Of a DNA stretch of 64,000 bases, positions 11,013 to 21,482 are shown in pieces. Under the pieces are notes generated by a model. The model searched no databases, was not told the DNA's origin, and saw nothing but the letters and a program-made list of their open reading frames with translations. The first letter of the stretch is position 1; each line of letters starts with the position of its first letter. Position numbers and translations under genes: made by a program. Source of the DNA: Meconema thalassinum (lineage: Eukaryota; Arthropoda; Insecta; Orthoptera; Tettigoniidae); NCBI GenBank assembly GCA_946902985.2, contig OX336389.2:790810979-790874978 (forward strand), read 5' to 3'.

Positions 11013-12539
11013 TACCAGCTCTACCCTGCGACCCAGGGTTTGGTTCCGCAATGTACCTGAGGTCAAGATTCTGGGGTTCCAGTGGAAAACTTCTGTCAAA
11101 GATTCGAAGCAAACTAATTGGACTCTAACGGTGGCTAAAACGCAGGGTGCGATGTTACAATTCCGACACCTAAACCTCAACCTACAACAACGTATCGTCG
11201 TGACCAACGTATACGCTCTTTCATGAGTCTGGTACCTGGCTCAAATGTTCCTCCTGCCCAGATCATTTACCGGACAGCTCACCAAGTACATTGGTTGGTT
11301 CATATGGTGTGGCCAATTGTTCCTCGTTCAACGGGATCAATTGTATCTCCCTCTCCAGCAGGGTGGATTTGGTTTGATCGATCACGGGATGAAATGTTGA
11401 GCTCTGCTCTCCAAAGTTGACATACGGGTTCTATCACAGGATGGGACCGTTGAGAAAGAACTGTACAGGGCTCTTTGGACCTCTGCTGACGGAAAGCAAC
11501 CTCGGCTGCCTCAGATACTTCGTGACCACCAGCGCCACCTCGCCCACATTGTTAATGCGCCTCCTCCAGGAACCACGCCTACGACCAAATCCATTTACAA
11601 TATGCTGCGGCAACAGGCAACCTTTGTGCCACGCATCGAAGCCAAAATACTGTACTTTGTGCTCATTGGCTCACGGTGTGGAAGAACTTTAATGCCTTGA
11701 AAACCTCCTCCTATATCTGCTCCCAGCTTTTTCTGCTTCTCCATTATCTCATACCAACGGCCCGCCGTCGCTTTCAAATTAATTTGGAGCAGGCCCCGTG
11801 ATACCTGATTCGGACGCCTCGATGCTGCGATACATCGTGTTAACTTGTGCTCCAAGGCTGCCAATGCTCGGCACTGGTGTGAAGACCAGATTTCCACCCT
11901 ACTGAACCTACCTGCCACTGACCTTGACGGCCGGATATTGCTTCCCCTGTCTGTAACGACCTTCCCTATCCTCAAATAACATGCCGTCGTATGGATGATT
12001 TCTCAATATCTTTCTTACACGTTGGACGACAGGAACGATGCCTACCTTCAGGATCTTAAGTACCACCTCCAGAAGGAGAGGTGGAAACTTCATGAGAGCG
12101 GACACTTAGCTCTCCGCTATAGACCTTATTTAAATTTTCTCCTTTGATTGCAAAGAGCCGTTGATTTTCACACATGCTCAGATACCTTTAGTCAGTACCC
12201 GAATACGTCGGGTTGAATCCAATTACGCCAAAATCCACCATTCGTTCCCCACTCATTCTCCTGCGTCCCTTGCTCCTCTTCCATTTCCATGTCTGTGTGC
12301 ATGATGAAGAAGACGTCACGGGCCCACATCACCCAGCGTGACCAAGGTGTGGCCATACAGTCGCTTTGCCAGCTCTCCAGTGGCACAGCCTCCGACTCCT
12401 TCACGACCCTAGTGCTCCGCTTGTGACTTGACGGCAATGCTGCCTTGGCCGGTAGGCCCATGTGAAAGACCATGGCTGTGTGTTTTGAACATTCTCATTT
12501 ACCACCTAGATGGGACCTGTTTCAATTATTCCTCGGTGC

Positions 12540-12613
12540 AATATATGTACATTTGTGTGATGCTTATGATAATTGCAATGTAATCTATGTTACTATCAAT
12601 AAAGAAAAGAAAG
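12540..12613 (+). terminator. LINE 3' end with polyadenylation signal
   Basis: GTTACTATCAATAAAGAAAA gives an AATAAA hexamer in the right place, after which a SINE begins. Interpreted as the LINE 3' end. Confidence 0.5.
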
Positions 12614-12616
12614 GTG

Positions 12617-12812
12617 GCTTAGGAGCTAGTGTTGCGGACAATGAAATATGCATCATGGAAGGAGTTCGAATCCCACCTCAGACATGTATTCATATTTCCA
12701 AATTATTCTTTCTTGTTATTGGTATTATTTGGACTAAACGTATTCTACTTTTATTATTCCCGTAAAATAACGAATTCTCCACGATTTACGTTGCAATATA
12801 CTTTTAAATGAA
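12617..12812 (+). mobile_element. tRNA-derived SINE, family S5
   Basis: Starts with a truncated or decayed A box (GGTGGCTTAGGAGCTAG), followed by a B box (GAGTTCGAATCCC at 12662-12674), then a T-rich body and a conserved tail around TTCCCGTAAAATAACGAATT. The inverted copy at 20761-21000 matches the head, body and tail, which defines the family. Non-coding. Confidence 0.7.
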
Positions 12813-12884
12813 TAAATGAAAATCGCCACAATCGCTTTCGCCATGAAAGGCAATTGGCGAACATAATTGATTTAATGGAATCAG

Positions 12885-13195
12885 ACATCGTGGTCACTCA
12901 GCCCAGTGTACATTGATGTGTGTGTAAATTTTCTCTCTGATAACCTGTGTTATTGTGATGACCGTATTAATGTGTGCATTTGCAATTAAGATGGGGAATG
13001 GGGAGTTGACGGCTGAGGGTTTAAGTTAGGAACTACCATGGTATTTGCTTGAAGTGGAAGTTGGAAATCACGGAAAACCACATCCAAGATTGTTGAGGTG
13101 GGAATAGAACCTTGCTCTCAAGAGTGCACCCTGTTTCACTCTCAGACCAGAATTACATTTCTTGGCAGAGCAGGGATCGATCCCGGAAGGCTTAA
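12885..13195 (-). mobile_element. composite SINE fragments, family S4 type
   Basis: Begins with the module TCTGATAACCTGTGTTATTG seen also near 30330 and 53910. It then passes into GGAAATCACGGAAAACCA, GAGGTGGGAATAGAAC and a minus-strand B box (complement of GGGATCGATCCCGG at 13172). The same succession is seen at 42255-42497 and 54690-54985. Confidence 0.6.
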
Positions 13196-13317
13196 GAGTG
13201 GACTTCCCAGTGATAATACGTTTTTTGACATGCACTGAACATACTGTATAATTTTAAAACTCCCTCCATTACGGTGGCTGGCGAAGTGAGTCTATGCTCC
13301 CTTGTATAATTTACTAT

Positions 13318-13745
13318 CATGGAAATTCAAAGGATTGTACCTATAACAGGTGATGGAAATTGCTTATTTACAGCAGTTTCGTACTATTTATTTCAATATG
13401 AAGATCGTCATCCCTAGCTGCGTTTGCAAGCAAATTGCAAAAATTGTAGCCGGCAGGGGTAATTATAATGATTTTATTATTGGCTATCAGTCTCATCGCA
13501 TTCTCCTCAGCAATCGAGTATGAAAGTTTCTGAACTTCATTGTATAAGCGAATATTATGGTTTATTGATTATTTGTAAAGAGTACATAACAATGAGTCTA
13601 ACCACGCCGTTGATTTTGGCAATGGAAATATTATTTGCCATTTATTATTTGGCGGCTCCGTTGATGCAGGCCACTATACTGTTATTGAATATGACGTTAA
13701 TTTGGGCGGAAATTGTAATATAATAAACCCATTGGACGAAAAAGA
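13318..13745 (+). pseudogene. OTU-like cysteine protease domain remnant
   Basis: Starts at ATG 13318. GDGNCLFTAVSYYLF shows the D-G-N-C box of OTU deubiquitinases within 20 residues of the start. TAG follows at about 13417. The remaining domain survives in shifted frames: VSELHCISEYYGLLI near 13523, and GHYTVIEYDV near 13668 holding the catalytic histidine. The spacing is about right for a single OTU domain of about 130 residues. In this context it is most likely the protease fused to, or carried with, a Helitron protein and not a host gene. Confidence 0.75.
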
Positions 13746-15325
13746 ACATTAGCCGCAAAAAAATGTGAAATCGGGGAACATAAGAAGCCACTTTTAAAAT
13801 CCAATATGAATATGCCATTTCAGAAACAATTCCAGATATTATGCCGTACAGTGTAGGGACCTTGACGAAAAAAAGTAATCAATTTTCTGCACTGTATTTC
13901 TCTCGCGAGAAATCTACGCTTGGTTACTTTAAACTTTGCTGCTGTAATGGTAAAATTGAACTGACTAAATGTAAAATATTTGACAGGCGGTAACAATTTT
14001 TCACTGGAGATGATATCTCAAGGAATTTCAGAGAGAATAATCGGCAGTACAACAATGCTATGTCCTTCGTTTTATTTGGTGCCAATGTTACTGTGCCACA
14101 TGCATACGGTCCATATTGTTTTAAAAAGTATGGAATTGCACATCATCGCATTTCTTCGTTGTATTCCAAAAATATAAGCGACGGTTCTTGCAGCCTGTTG
14201 TGTATATTAGAATCCTCAGAAGCTAATCGAGTCAGATCTGCAAATCAAGTGAATTCTAGCAAAACAATATTTTGCAAGAGCATAACCCCAACATTTAATA
14301 TTCAAAATAACTCTTAATTAAATTGCAATCCAGCTGACGATATTCAATTAGCATGGCTCATAATTAGCAAACATTCATTCATTAATGTGTTTATATCGAC
14401 TTCTAAAAGATACGTAACGACATTATTCCTATTTGTGGGAACGTTATTCTTCTTGGAGTAGACTTCAGGTAGATTTTGCCTGTTGTGCCGCATGCTTCTC
14501 ACCAAAGAGTTATTCACAATTATATGTTGAATTATATACTCTTCTTTCTGGCTCTTCTCCAAAATACGCCGCTTACACTAAATCACGCGATCAAAACCAG
14601 GTCAAATGGAATTTTCTGATCATTTGCTACATGTTAACGGTGACTACTCCTCTGTGGATTGTGTTGAATCAAATGTTACTGACTTTCCAGCCAGGCTTTC
14701 AACGTATGAGGATATCGTGACTGAATCATTCACTTCTGCGAAGGATATAATACATTTCTCGAAAGTTTGCATTCTTACATCAAAAAATGAAAAATGTAAT
14801 AAAATTAAATTATAACTTCTATCCAGCGTTAACATATTAAATACTGAAGATGAAAGCCAGCTACTTCAGTTTCCTACAGAATTCTTGATTTCCTTGGAAT
14901 TAAGTGATTTGTCTATTCATACTCCAAACATTTGACCCATAGTTATGCTCCTTAGAAATCTGAACGTTACCCACGGGCTCCTAAATGCAACCGTATTAAT
15001 TATAAGAAATATGTATGAGAATTGCTTGGATTTGGAAATAATAAGTGCAGTTAAAATAAGACAGATGGGTCTAATCCTTCGACTTGATTTAACACCATGC
15101 GATAAAACACTACAATTTTCTTTTAAGAGACAACATTTCCAATTCGCTTGGCATACTTTATCACAACCATTGACGCTCAAGGGGAAACTCTGTAAAGTAT
15201 AGGTCTCAATTTGCCTCATCAAGTTTTCAGTCATGGCCAGCAGTATGTTACAATGCCAAGAGTGCAATCTTTTGATGCCCTTAAAGTTTCAACTGTGCCA
15301 AAAAGTAATCGTACAAAGAATGTAT

Positions 15326-16019
15326 TGTAACGTTTTTGGGGTTCGTAATAATACTGGTCAGGCTGTAATGCACTAAATCTTTATTTACACTAGTATTATG
15401 TACACTAATTAACAATAAAACAAATTGGCCTACTTACTCGCACACACACACACACACACACACACCCACACACACACAGAGTCTCACTTTACACAACTAT
15501 TAGTCACTATTTATTTACAATGTTCACTGCAAGGGAGTATCTCTTACTGTCACCATTTATCTGCACGGTCACAGTCTACGTTATTTATTTTCACAGCACT
15601 GTCTTCAATACTACAGTACTCCACATTTCTTTCCACTGGTCTCTCGGCACACACCTTCAGCGGAGACTCACTCAGGACTTAGATTCCCACGCAGGCTGAT
15701 TCCTCGCCTCAACGCGCTCGTATATATGCAATCCGGCTCCTGGACTGGAATGTTCTGGACGTCGCTACCTCTCGCGGCATTGAGTGTGTTCTAGTGGATT
15801 CTATGCTGGCACCGCCCTGTCCTTTCTAGTTGTCTGTTCCCGATCAGGCCACCTCTTGCAACAGCGAGTAGGTTCTAGTGGTGGTTTCCAGAACTTTCTA
15901 GCCCCTCCCAGCGATGTTCCGGATCGCCTTTCCTCTTTCAGTAGGTTCAAGAGACAGAACAGCCGCACTGCCCCCTCACCCCCGGGAGCTGCCTGTCCGG
16001 CTAGCGGTGACACGTTTCA
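15326..16019 (-). repeat. element A, downstream (3') LTR
   Basis: Begins on the plus strand TGTAACGTTTTTGGGG and ends CACGTTTCA. It contains a CA microsatellite (about 15441-15478) that is much longer than in the other LTR. Its minus-strand start TGA is also the stop codon of the gag ORF. Confidence 0.88.
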
Positions 16020-17381
16020 CTGCCCCCCTCTTAAAAATACTCGCCTCGAGTTGTTCATCGTCAGACTGTCCAAGGTCCGAGGGGGTGGCATTGATGGCGC
16101 TGACAAGGCCCTGTTTTGGCAGGCTCTCACTCGCTTCTCTAGCCGCGAATTTGCTCCTTGCCCGCAGCCGCTCATTAGATGGCCCCTTTCACACCGTAGC
16201 CAACAGGTGACTTTTCTTCTGCAACGGCGTCCCGGTGGTGGTTTACGCCGCTTTGGTGGAGGGTAGCCAACCTCCACCGCCTCTTCGTATCCGGCGGCGT
16301 CACTCTTCTTCGGTGGCGTCACCCAAACTGTCTTCTTCGCCGCTGCCATTCCCAACGCGATGGTTTTCGCCTGCCGCGGGTAGCGCCTTCCACTGAGCTT
16401 CGAATACTGAGATACCATGGCGTCGCGATGCCCATCCGCGAAGATGTATGCCCCCTCTTGGTGTACGTGCTTGGGAGGCAAGCCAGCTAGCGCGAGCTGT
16501 TGAATTGACTTTTTCGCGCGCCTTTTCCTCCCTTCTAGCCGTAGGTGGTACATGGTCGGTAGCTGGTGGCCCCCATGATGCTCCTCCAGCGTCGCGACGA
16601 TCCCGTTGTACCCTGTCTTCATCTGGACGTCGAGTAGCCCCTCTGCCATGCGTTCCTGAAGTTCCGTGATGAGCTGAAGGGCTCCGTCCTCAAGCGTGCA
16701 CCCGGTGTGGTCCCCCACATTGTCAAACCCAGTCCCGCAGATCTGCCGTGATGTAGCCTCATCGACGTGCGTGGTCCTCCCACTCGTGACACTGTTCCCA
16801 TCGTCAGAGCTGCTAAGCCTCAGTCCGGTTTCCAGGCCTGTGATGCTTCCCAGTGGCTCGTCCCCATCTCGCTCAGCATTCCGTACTCCGGACTCCACGA
16901 TGCGAACGGCTTGGTCATCAGCACCTTCTGTAGCGTCTTTTTCCATACCGCCTCCAAGCTCGTTACACTCCGATTTTGACTTCAGGTCCGATTTCAGCTC
17001 GTCCTGACTAGTTTCATGCTCACAATGCTCCACTTTATTTTCAGAAGTTTGCCCAGTTTTCTTGTCCAAATTTTCCAGAAATGCCGCAATTTTCTTTCCA
17101 ATTTTTTCGAAATGTTCTGTCAATTTCCTTCCCAGTGTTTCGAAGTGCTCTGACGTTTTCTTTCCCAAATTTTTCGAATTTGCTGTCATTTTCTTTTCAA
17201 CATTTTCCAAAACCTCCCACATGCTACAAGGAATCTCGAACAGAAATGTGTCTGGATCCTCACCTGCATCCACCAGTAACTGACGTAATCGCACTTGTAG
17301 CGTAAACTTTGTTCCCGTTGCATCAGCGTCCCTCTCTTCCAGTTCTTCACGTGCTGAAAGTCTTACATTCTTTGTCACCAT
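16017..17381 (-). CDS. gag: Gag-like protein of element A
   Basis: An open minus-strand frame. ATG at 17381 (context AAAATGG) gives 454 residues; an upstream in-frame ATG at 17462 would give 481. Residues ~1-50 read MVTKNVRLSAREELEERDA and LRQLLVDAGEDPDTFLFEI, resembling N-termini of Ty3/gypsy Gag proteins. Residues ~60-115 hold a coiled-coil repeat (variants of EHFE.LGKK). A basic Pro/Arg-rich part ends in CWLRCERGHLMSGC, a slightly irregular CCHC knuckle (C-x3-C-x3-H-x4-C). The normal capsid core seems short or missing. The final residues RGGQ are encoded by the polypurine tract and the stop codon is the first triplet of the LTR. No protease, RT or integrase follows, so particles would need a helper element. 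I am confident it is Gag-like; function is inference. Confidence 0.75.
   Translation of the reverse strand: MVTKNVRLSAREELEERDADATGTKFTLQVRLRQLLVDAGEDPDTFLFEIPCSMWEVLENVEKKMTANSKNLGKKTSEHFETLGRKLTEHFEKIGKKIAAFLENLDKKTGQTSENKVEHCEHETSQDELKSDLKSKSECNELGGGMEKDATEGADDQAVRIVESGVRNAERDGDEPLGSITGLETGLRLSSSDDGNSVTSGRTTHVDEATSRQICGTGFDNVGDHTGCTLEDGALQLITELQERMAEGLLDVQMKTGYNGIVATLEEHHGGHQLPTMYHLRLEGRKRRAKKSIQQLALAGLPPKHVHQEGAYIFADGHRDAMVSQYSKLSGRRYPRQAKTIALGMAAAKKTVWVTPPKKSDAAGYEEAVEVGYPPPKRRKPPPGRRCRRKVTCWLRCERGHLMSGCGQGANSRLEKRVRACQNRALSAPSMPPPRTLDSLTMNNSRRVFLRGGQ
16020..16032 (-). promoter_or_regulatory. element A polypurine tract
   Basis: On the minus strand AAGAGGGGGGCAG directly abuts the downstream LTR, the expected place for plus-strand priming. 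It also codes the last residues of Gag. Confidence 0.75.
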
Positions 17382-17544
17382 TTTATATTCTAAAATGCGA
17401 TACACACGGACAGTCACTACACAATTAACCAGGCTTCCAGATGGTACACACAAGACAATCACTAAAAATTAACTAGCCACTTCCTTAAATTAGGCCTATT
17501 TAAAAGTACGAACTGTTTCATAAAGAAGCACTCAGTTATAACCT

Positions 17545-17563
17545 GACCCCACATCTGGCACCA
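17545..17563 (-). promoter_or_regulatory. element A primer binding site
   Basis: On the minus strand TGGTGCCAGATGTGGGGTC begins two bases after the upstream LTR. This position and sequence type are those of a tRNA 3'-end-complementary PBS in Ty3/gypsy-like elements. The tRNA identity was not determined. Confidence 0.8.
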
Positions 17564-17565
17564 AT

Positions 17566-18347
17566 TTTAGCGTTTTTGGGGTTCGTAGTAATACTGATCA
17601 GGCTATAATGCACTAAATCTTTATTTACACTATTATTATGTACACTAATCAACAATAAAACAAATTGGCCTACTTACTCGCACACACACAGAGTCTCACT
17701 TTACACAACTATTAGTCACTATTTATTTACAATGTTCACTGCAAGGTAGTATCTCTTACAGTCACTATTTATCTGCACGGTCACTGTCTACGTTATTTAT
17801 TTTCACAGCACTGTCTTCAATACTACAGTACTCCACATTTATTTCCACTGATCGCTCGGCACACACCTTCAGCGGAGACTCACTCAGGACTTAGACTCCC
17901 ACGCAGGCTGACTCCTCGCCTCAGCGCGCTTGTATATATGCAATCCGGCTCCTGGACTGGAATGTTCTGGACGTCGCTACCTCTCGTGGCATTGAGTGTA
18001 TTCTAGTGTATTCTATAATGGCACCGCCCTGCCCTTTCTAGTTGGCTGTTCCCGATCAGGCCACCTCTTGCAACAGCGAGTGGGTTCTAGTGGTGGTTTC
18101 CAGAACGCTCTAGCCCCTCCCAGCAATGTTCTGGATCGCCTTTCCTCTTCCAGTAAGTTCAAGAGACAGAACAGTCTGTTAGCCTTTGCGCCAATGGCCT
18201 ACCTGACTCGTAGGCCATTGTCATTGTGATGGTCTTGGGAGTGGCTAAGAGGGGTGCGTGTCTTCGAACTGTCTCTCCCGTTGGTAGATTGTCGCACTGC
18301 CCCCTCCCCCCGAAAGCTGCCTGTACGGCTAGCGGTGACACGTTTCA
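17566..18347 (-). repeat. element A, upstream (5') LTR
   Basis: Matches the other LTR over its length except for a shorter CA tract and about 118 extra bases near 18176-18293 that have no counterpart in the left copy. The extra segment contains the inverted pair AATGGCCTAC / GTAGGCCATT, so it may be a small foldback insertion or a sequence deleted from the other LTR. Confidence 0.88.
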
Positions 18348-18371
18348 GTATATAAGAAGATTCTTCAGTAA

Positions 18372-20214
18372 ATATTTGCCATTGACTGTCATGTTTTGAC
18401 GGGTTTCAACTAGTTATTATTCGTTCTATTATTATTAAGTTCTTAAGTGAGTAGTTGTGAGGGGAGTTCGTGCCCGGTCACCGTAAGAACTATAATATAA
18501 ATAATGCAAAAGGTAACATAAAGTGCAATTACTGGTTTGAACATTGAGTGTAACCCCACATTAGTGAGCAATGTAAAAGAGTATATTGGTTACAATAAAT
18601 AGATATGGATTAATCAGGTCGCGTAACGAACAGTCGTGTATTACATAATGATGGTAAGATACTTTGAGCAATGCCTTGAATCGCGAGAAACGTCTCGGTG
18701 GACAGTTATAATAATAAACTGGAAGGAATGAATATTGCCTGAAGTAGCCAGTCAAACATGACTTGACTAGCCCGTAACTTTTAATTGAGAGCTAATCATA
18801 TCAAATGCCTTCTGGGTGCAGTAATTGAGTAGACACAATATCATACTGACGGGTGGCGATAAAAACTGGTATAAACTCCTGTACAAATATGGTAGTTAAA
18901 AACGGTACCGTATGAATGGTAACAGAACATAGTGATCCGTCACTTATGTACAAGTGTTGTGCAAAATTCTGCATATTCAGTTCAGAAATTCTAATTGTGG
19001 AACCAAATGTCATTGGACGTCAAGACAGCGTGGGAATTGAAGGAATCACCCATTACTCTTGAAAGATGAGTGGAAGCCCAGCAGAGATGAAATATCTAAT
19101 AGCTGCAATATTTACCAGATAAACTGTATGGGGTCGACATATATAACAAGTCACTAAACACATTTGGGGGAAAATTATATTTTCTAATTGCATGTATCAA
19201 AATAATATGAAAGGGAAATAGATGGGAAACAGATAAGTTTACTGCAATTAATGCAAGACTAGATAGCCTAAATAGGTCAGGCGAAGTAGAATAGACCAGA
19301 TGGTATCACAAATTTTTAAGTGTAATTATTCCCGAAGGATATCGCAAAATTATTGTAGGAACAATTTCTGTGTCAGTTGGTTTATTTGCTAGGCTTCAGT
19401 AGATAATAAGGACGAATTCGTGACTGTTTCTTTCTTCAGATCATGTAAATTAATTATAGCAGCACCTGTTGGTGTAAGATTTTCTCTTATGATAATGAAC
19501 TGTTATAACTCTATGTTTCATCGAGCTAAGATAAATTTATGAGGCAAGGCCATGCCCCGTCTCTGTTAATTGGAAGGGACAGGTATTGGTTGTGAATGGA
19601 TTTGAATTATACTAGCAGAGGCAATGAATCTACGAGGGTATACAGTAATTGTGTGTGTCAATGACATGTATTGTTGTGTGTGCTAAGTACGACGAGTGTA
19701 ATATTAATACCTGGGTAACGACTGATAACAGGTAAGTTTGTATGCAACCCGAGGATGTCACTTCATCCCTAATAAGAATCGACGAATTTGTGAGTCAGCG
19801 AGGATAAGTTATATGGTTACCTGTAGCCCGATCAAAGAGGTCTGGAGCTTACCCCATGAATATACAGTACGACGTAAAAGGCTTGGAACAATGCTATAAA
19901 ACGTGAGATGCGATAATTGGTACGACGAATGCCCACATCAATGGTATGCAAGTAAGACGCTGTGAGTTGATAGCTTGTACAACCTAGGTCCCTGGATCGA
20001 TGATATTGTGTTTAAGGGGGCCAGTGCCTGTGTTTCATAATAGTGAGGGACAATATCTTAATGTTGACGGGAGTTTAGAAATCACTGGGGAATATGACAA
20101 TTATAATAATGAATAATAAACACAGTCAGTTTAATGACATTATAATAATAGTAACCATAGCAATGTTCATGACAATAGAATAGCGCTGATGAGTACAATA
20201 ATAATATTAACTAG
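18372..20214. other. spacer between two inverted Helitron ends, no gene
   Basis: AT-rich sequence with many stops in all frames. The first 50 bases (to about 18415) are the Helitron 3' flank and are repeated inverted at the far side. I see no coding capacity or clear tandem repeat in between. Confidence 0.5.
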
Positions 20215-20757
20215 TTGAAAGCCGTCAAAACATGACGGTCATTGGGAAAATATTTACTGAAGGATTTTCTGATATGCATTCTTTGTATGATTACAGAGAA
20301 AGATCGACTTTGCAACATATAACTGGACATGACTGAATACTTGATGAGGCAAATAGTGACCTACGCGGTCCCGAGTTTCCCCTTGAGCTTCATTGATTGT
20401 GATAAAGTATGTCAAGCGATTGGAAATTGGTGCCTCTTAAAAGAAAAGGGGAGTGTTTTATCGGATGGTGTTAAATCAAGTCGAAAGATTAGAACTCTCT
20501 GACCAATATTATCTGCACTTATTATTTCCAAATCCAAGCAATTTTCATACATACTTCTTACAATTAATCTGGCACCACGTAGGAGCCCTTGGGAAATGTT
20601 CTGATTCCTAAAGAGAATACAGTAACTATGGCTTGAACATTAGGAGTAAGAATATGTGGAGGCAACGCACTTAATTCTAAGGAATTCAAGAATTCTGTAA
20701 GAAACTGAAGTAGCTGGCTTTCATCTTCATTATTTAATCTGTTAACCCTGGTGTATA
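20215..20757 (-). pseudogene. second Helitron helicase C-terminal fragment, inverted
   Basis: Read on the minus strand this repeats the helicase end seen at 14825-15325 plus 18348-18410 without the LTR element: the same GTTAACAGATTAAATAATGA start, the AACATTTCCCAAGGGCTCCT region, the ACCTTGATTTAA region, and the downstream TTCAGTAAATATTTTCCCAA and GTCATGTTTTGACGG. Many indels and stops. It is cut at 20757, where a SINE begins. Confidence 0.8.
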
Positions 20758-20760
20758 TTT

Positions 20761-21000
20761 TTGTTCCCTTAGTGCTTTAAATATAGATGGCAACATAATC
20801 GCGGAGAATTTCTTAGTTTACGGGAATGCTAAAAGTAAATTATATTTTGACAATTTAACAGCAATAGCAAGAAAGAAGAATACGGAAATAAATAAAGAAA
20901 CATGTCGGAGGTGGGATTCCAACTCCTTCCCTTCCGCGATGCATAAATTCAGAGTCCTCGACGGTACCAGCTGAGCTACCAAATAACTGGTAGAGTAACG
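20761..21000 (-). mobile_element. tRNA-derived SINE, family S5
   Basis: On the minus strand the head TTTGGTAGCTCAGCTGG is a good A box and GAGTTGGAATCCCACC a B box (complement near 20911-20926). A T-rich body and the tail TTCCCGTAAACTAAGAAATT follow, as in the copy at 12617-12812. Confidence 0.8.
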
Positions 21001-21482
21001 CAATATTAGGGTAGTTAAACAACATACACACTCAACTGTCAGTTTATGTTCTTCAACAATTCCCGTCTTTTATAATTCTATTCCAGTATATATTGTGGAA
21101 ACATCATAAACAATGTTCCCCTCCTTTATAATTCTTATAAATAACTATCAAATTAAACCGCGGTGGACTTCTAACCGCCATGTCTGTCATGAATCAAGGC
21201 GATTCTGCGAATGCGTGAGTGGCAAGAATTTTGCATTTTTGTTTGTTAATTTAAAAATATTCTGTAACATATTTGTTCATTTCATGGCACTCGGCAAATC
21301 TACAGGCCAAGAGCTTTGGTCAGAGTGCTCTACGAAGTGAATCGGTTCAGTCGTTCTCTGAATCTCGCGGTAACAAAAATCAGCTTAGCGTTTTAAATAA
21401 ATAGATAACTGCTGTCATGAAAATTGGGGATAGCAATGTTAACAATAAATAAGTACAAAATTATAATAATATAATATTTATT
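21001..21482. other. no gene recognised
   Basis: AT-rich sequence. The longest open frames (for example 21113-21340) show no domain. Confidence 0.4.

Larger units (their letters stand above)
7278..12613 (+). mobile_element. degenerate non-LTR retrotransposon (LINE)
   Basis: A LINE in sense orientation. An AP-endonuclease-like domain (7359-7558 and 9133-9300, split by an LTR insertion) is followed by a reverse transcriptase (10047-11012), a broken C-terminal region (about 11013-12470) and a 3' end with an AATAAA-type signal at about 12598-12603 next to an A-rich tail. The endonuclease followed by RT order is that of L1/Tx1, I or jockey-like LINEs. The wording of the RT suggests an L1/Tx1-like clade, but this is not certain. 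Many frameshifts and stops make it non-functional. Confidence 0.8.
15326..18347 (-). mobile_element. LTR retrotransposon A, gag-only, complete with LTRs and TSD
   Basis: Two direct repeats, 15326-16019 (694 bp) and 17566-18347 (782 bp), share start and end sequences. On the minus strand they read TGAAACGTGTCACC ... CCCCAAAAACGTTACA (the right copy has a changed terminal base or two). The 4 bp target GTAT lies on both sides (15322-15325 and 18348-18351). A primer binding site follows the upstream LTR and a polypurine tract precedes the downstream LTR. The interior is only about 1.55 kb and encodes a single Gag-like protein, so it depends on Pol in trans. It is inserted in the helicase end of the Helitron. 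Confidence 0.9.
13318..18371 (+). pseudogene. Helitron (OTU + Rep/helicase) remnant, interrupted by LTR element A
   Basis: Three recognisable parts in one orientation. (1) An OTU cysteine protease, 13318-13745: MEIQRIVPITGDGNCLFTAV carries the catalytic D and C, and a later frame reads GGSVDAGHYTVIEYDVNL with the catalytic H. (2) The Helitron N-terminal region, about 13800-14310, with FVLFGANVTVPHAYGPYCFK and HHRISSLYSKNISDG. (3) The helicase C-terminal third, about 14606-15325, with MLLRNLNVTHGLLNATVLII and, in another frame, LNLPHQVFSHGQ followed by VRSFDALKVSTVPKSNRTKN. The last codons continue at 18348 as YKKILQ and stop at 18369-18371. The Rep HUH motif and the helicase Walker motifs are missing. 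An OTU domain with Rep-helicase is typical of Helentron-type Helitrons (established knowledge). It is non-functional, with many stops. Confidence 0.82.

Noticed and set aside
15801..16266. Open frames on the plus strand opposite the gag region of element A
   Set aside because: They lie antisense to a frame with clear Gag features or inside the LTR. GC-rich shadow frames explain them.
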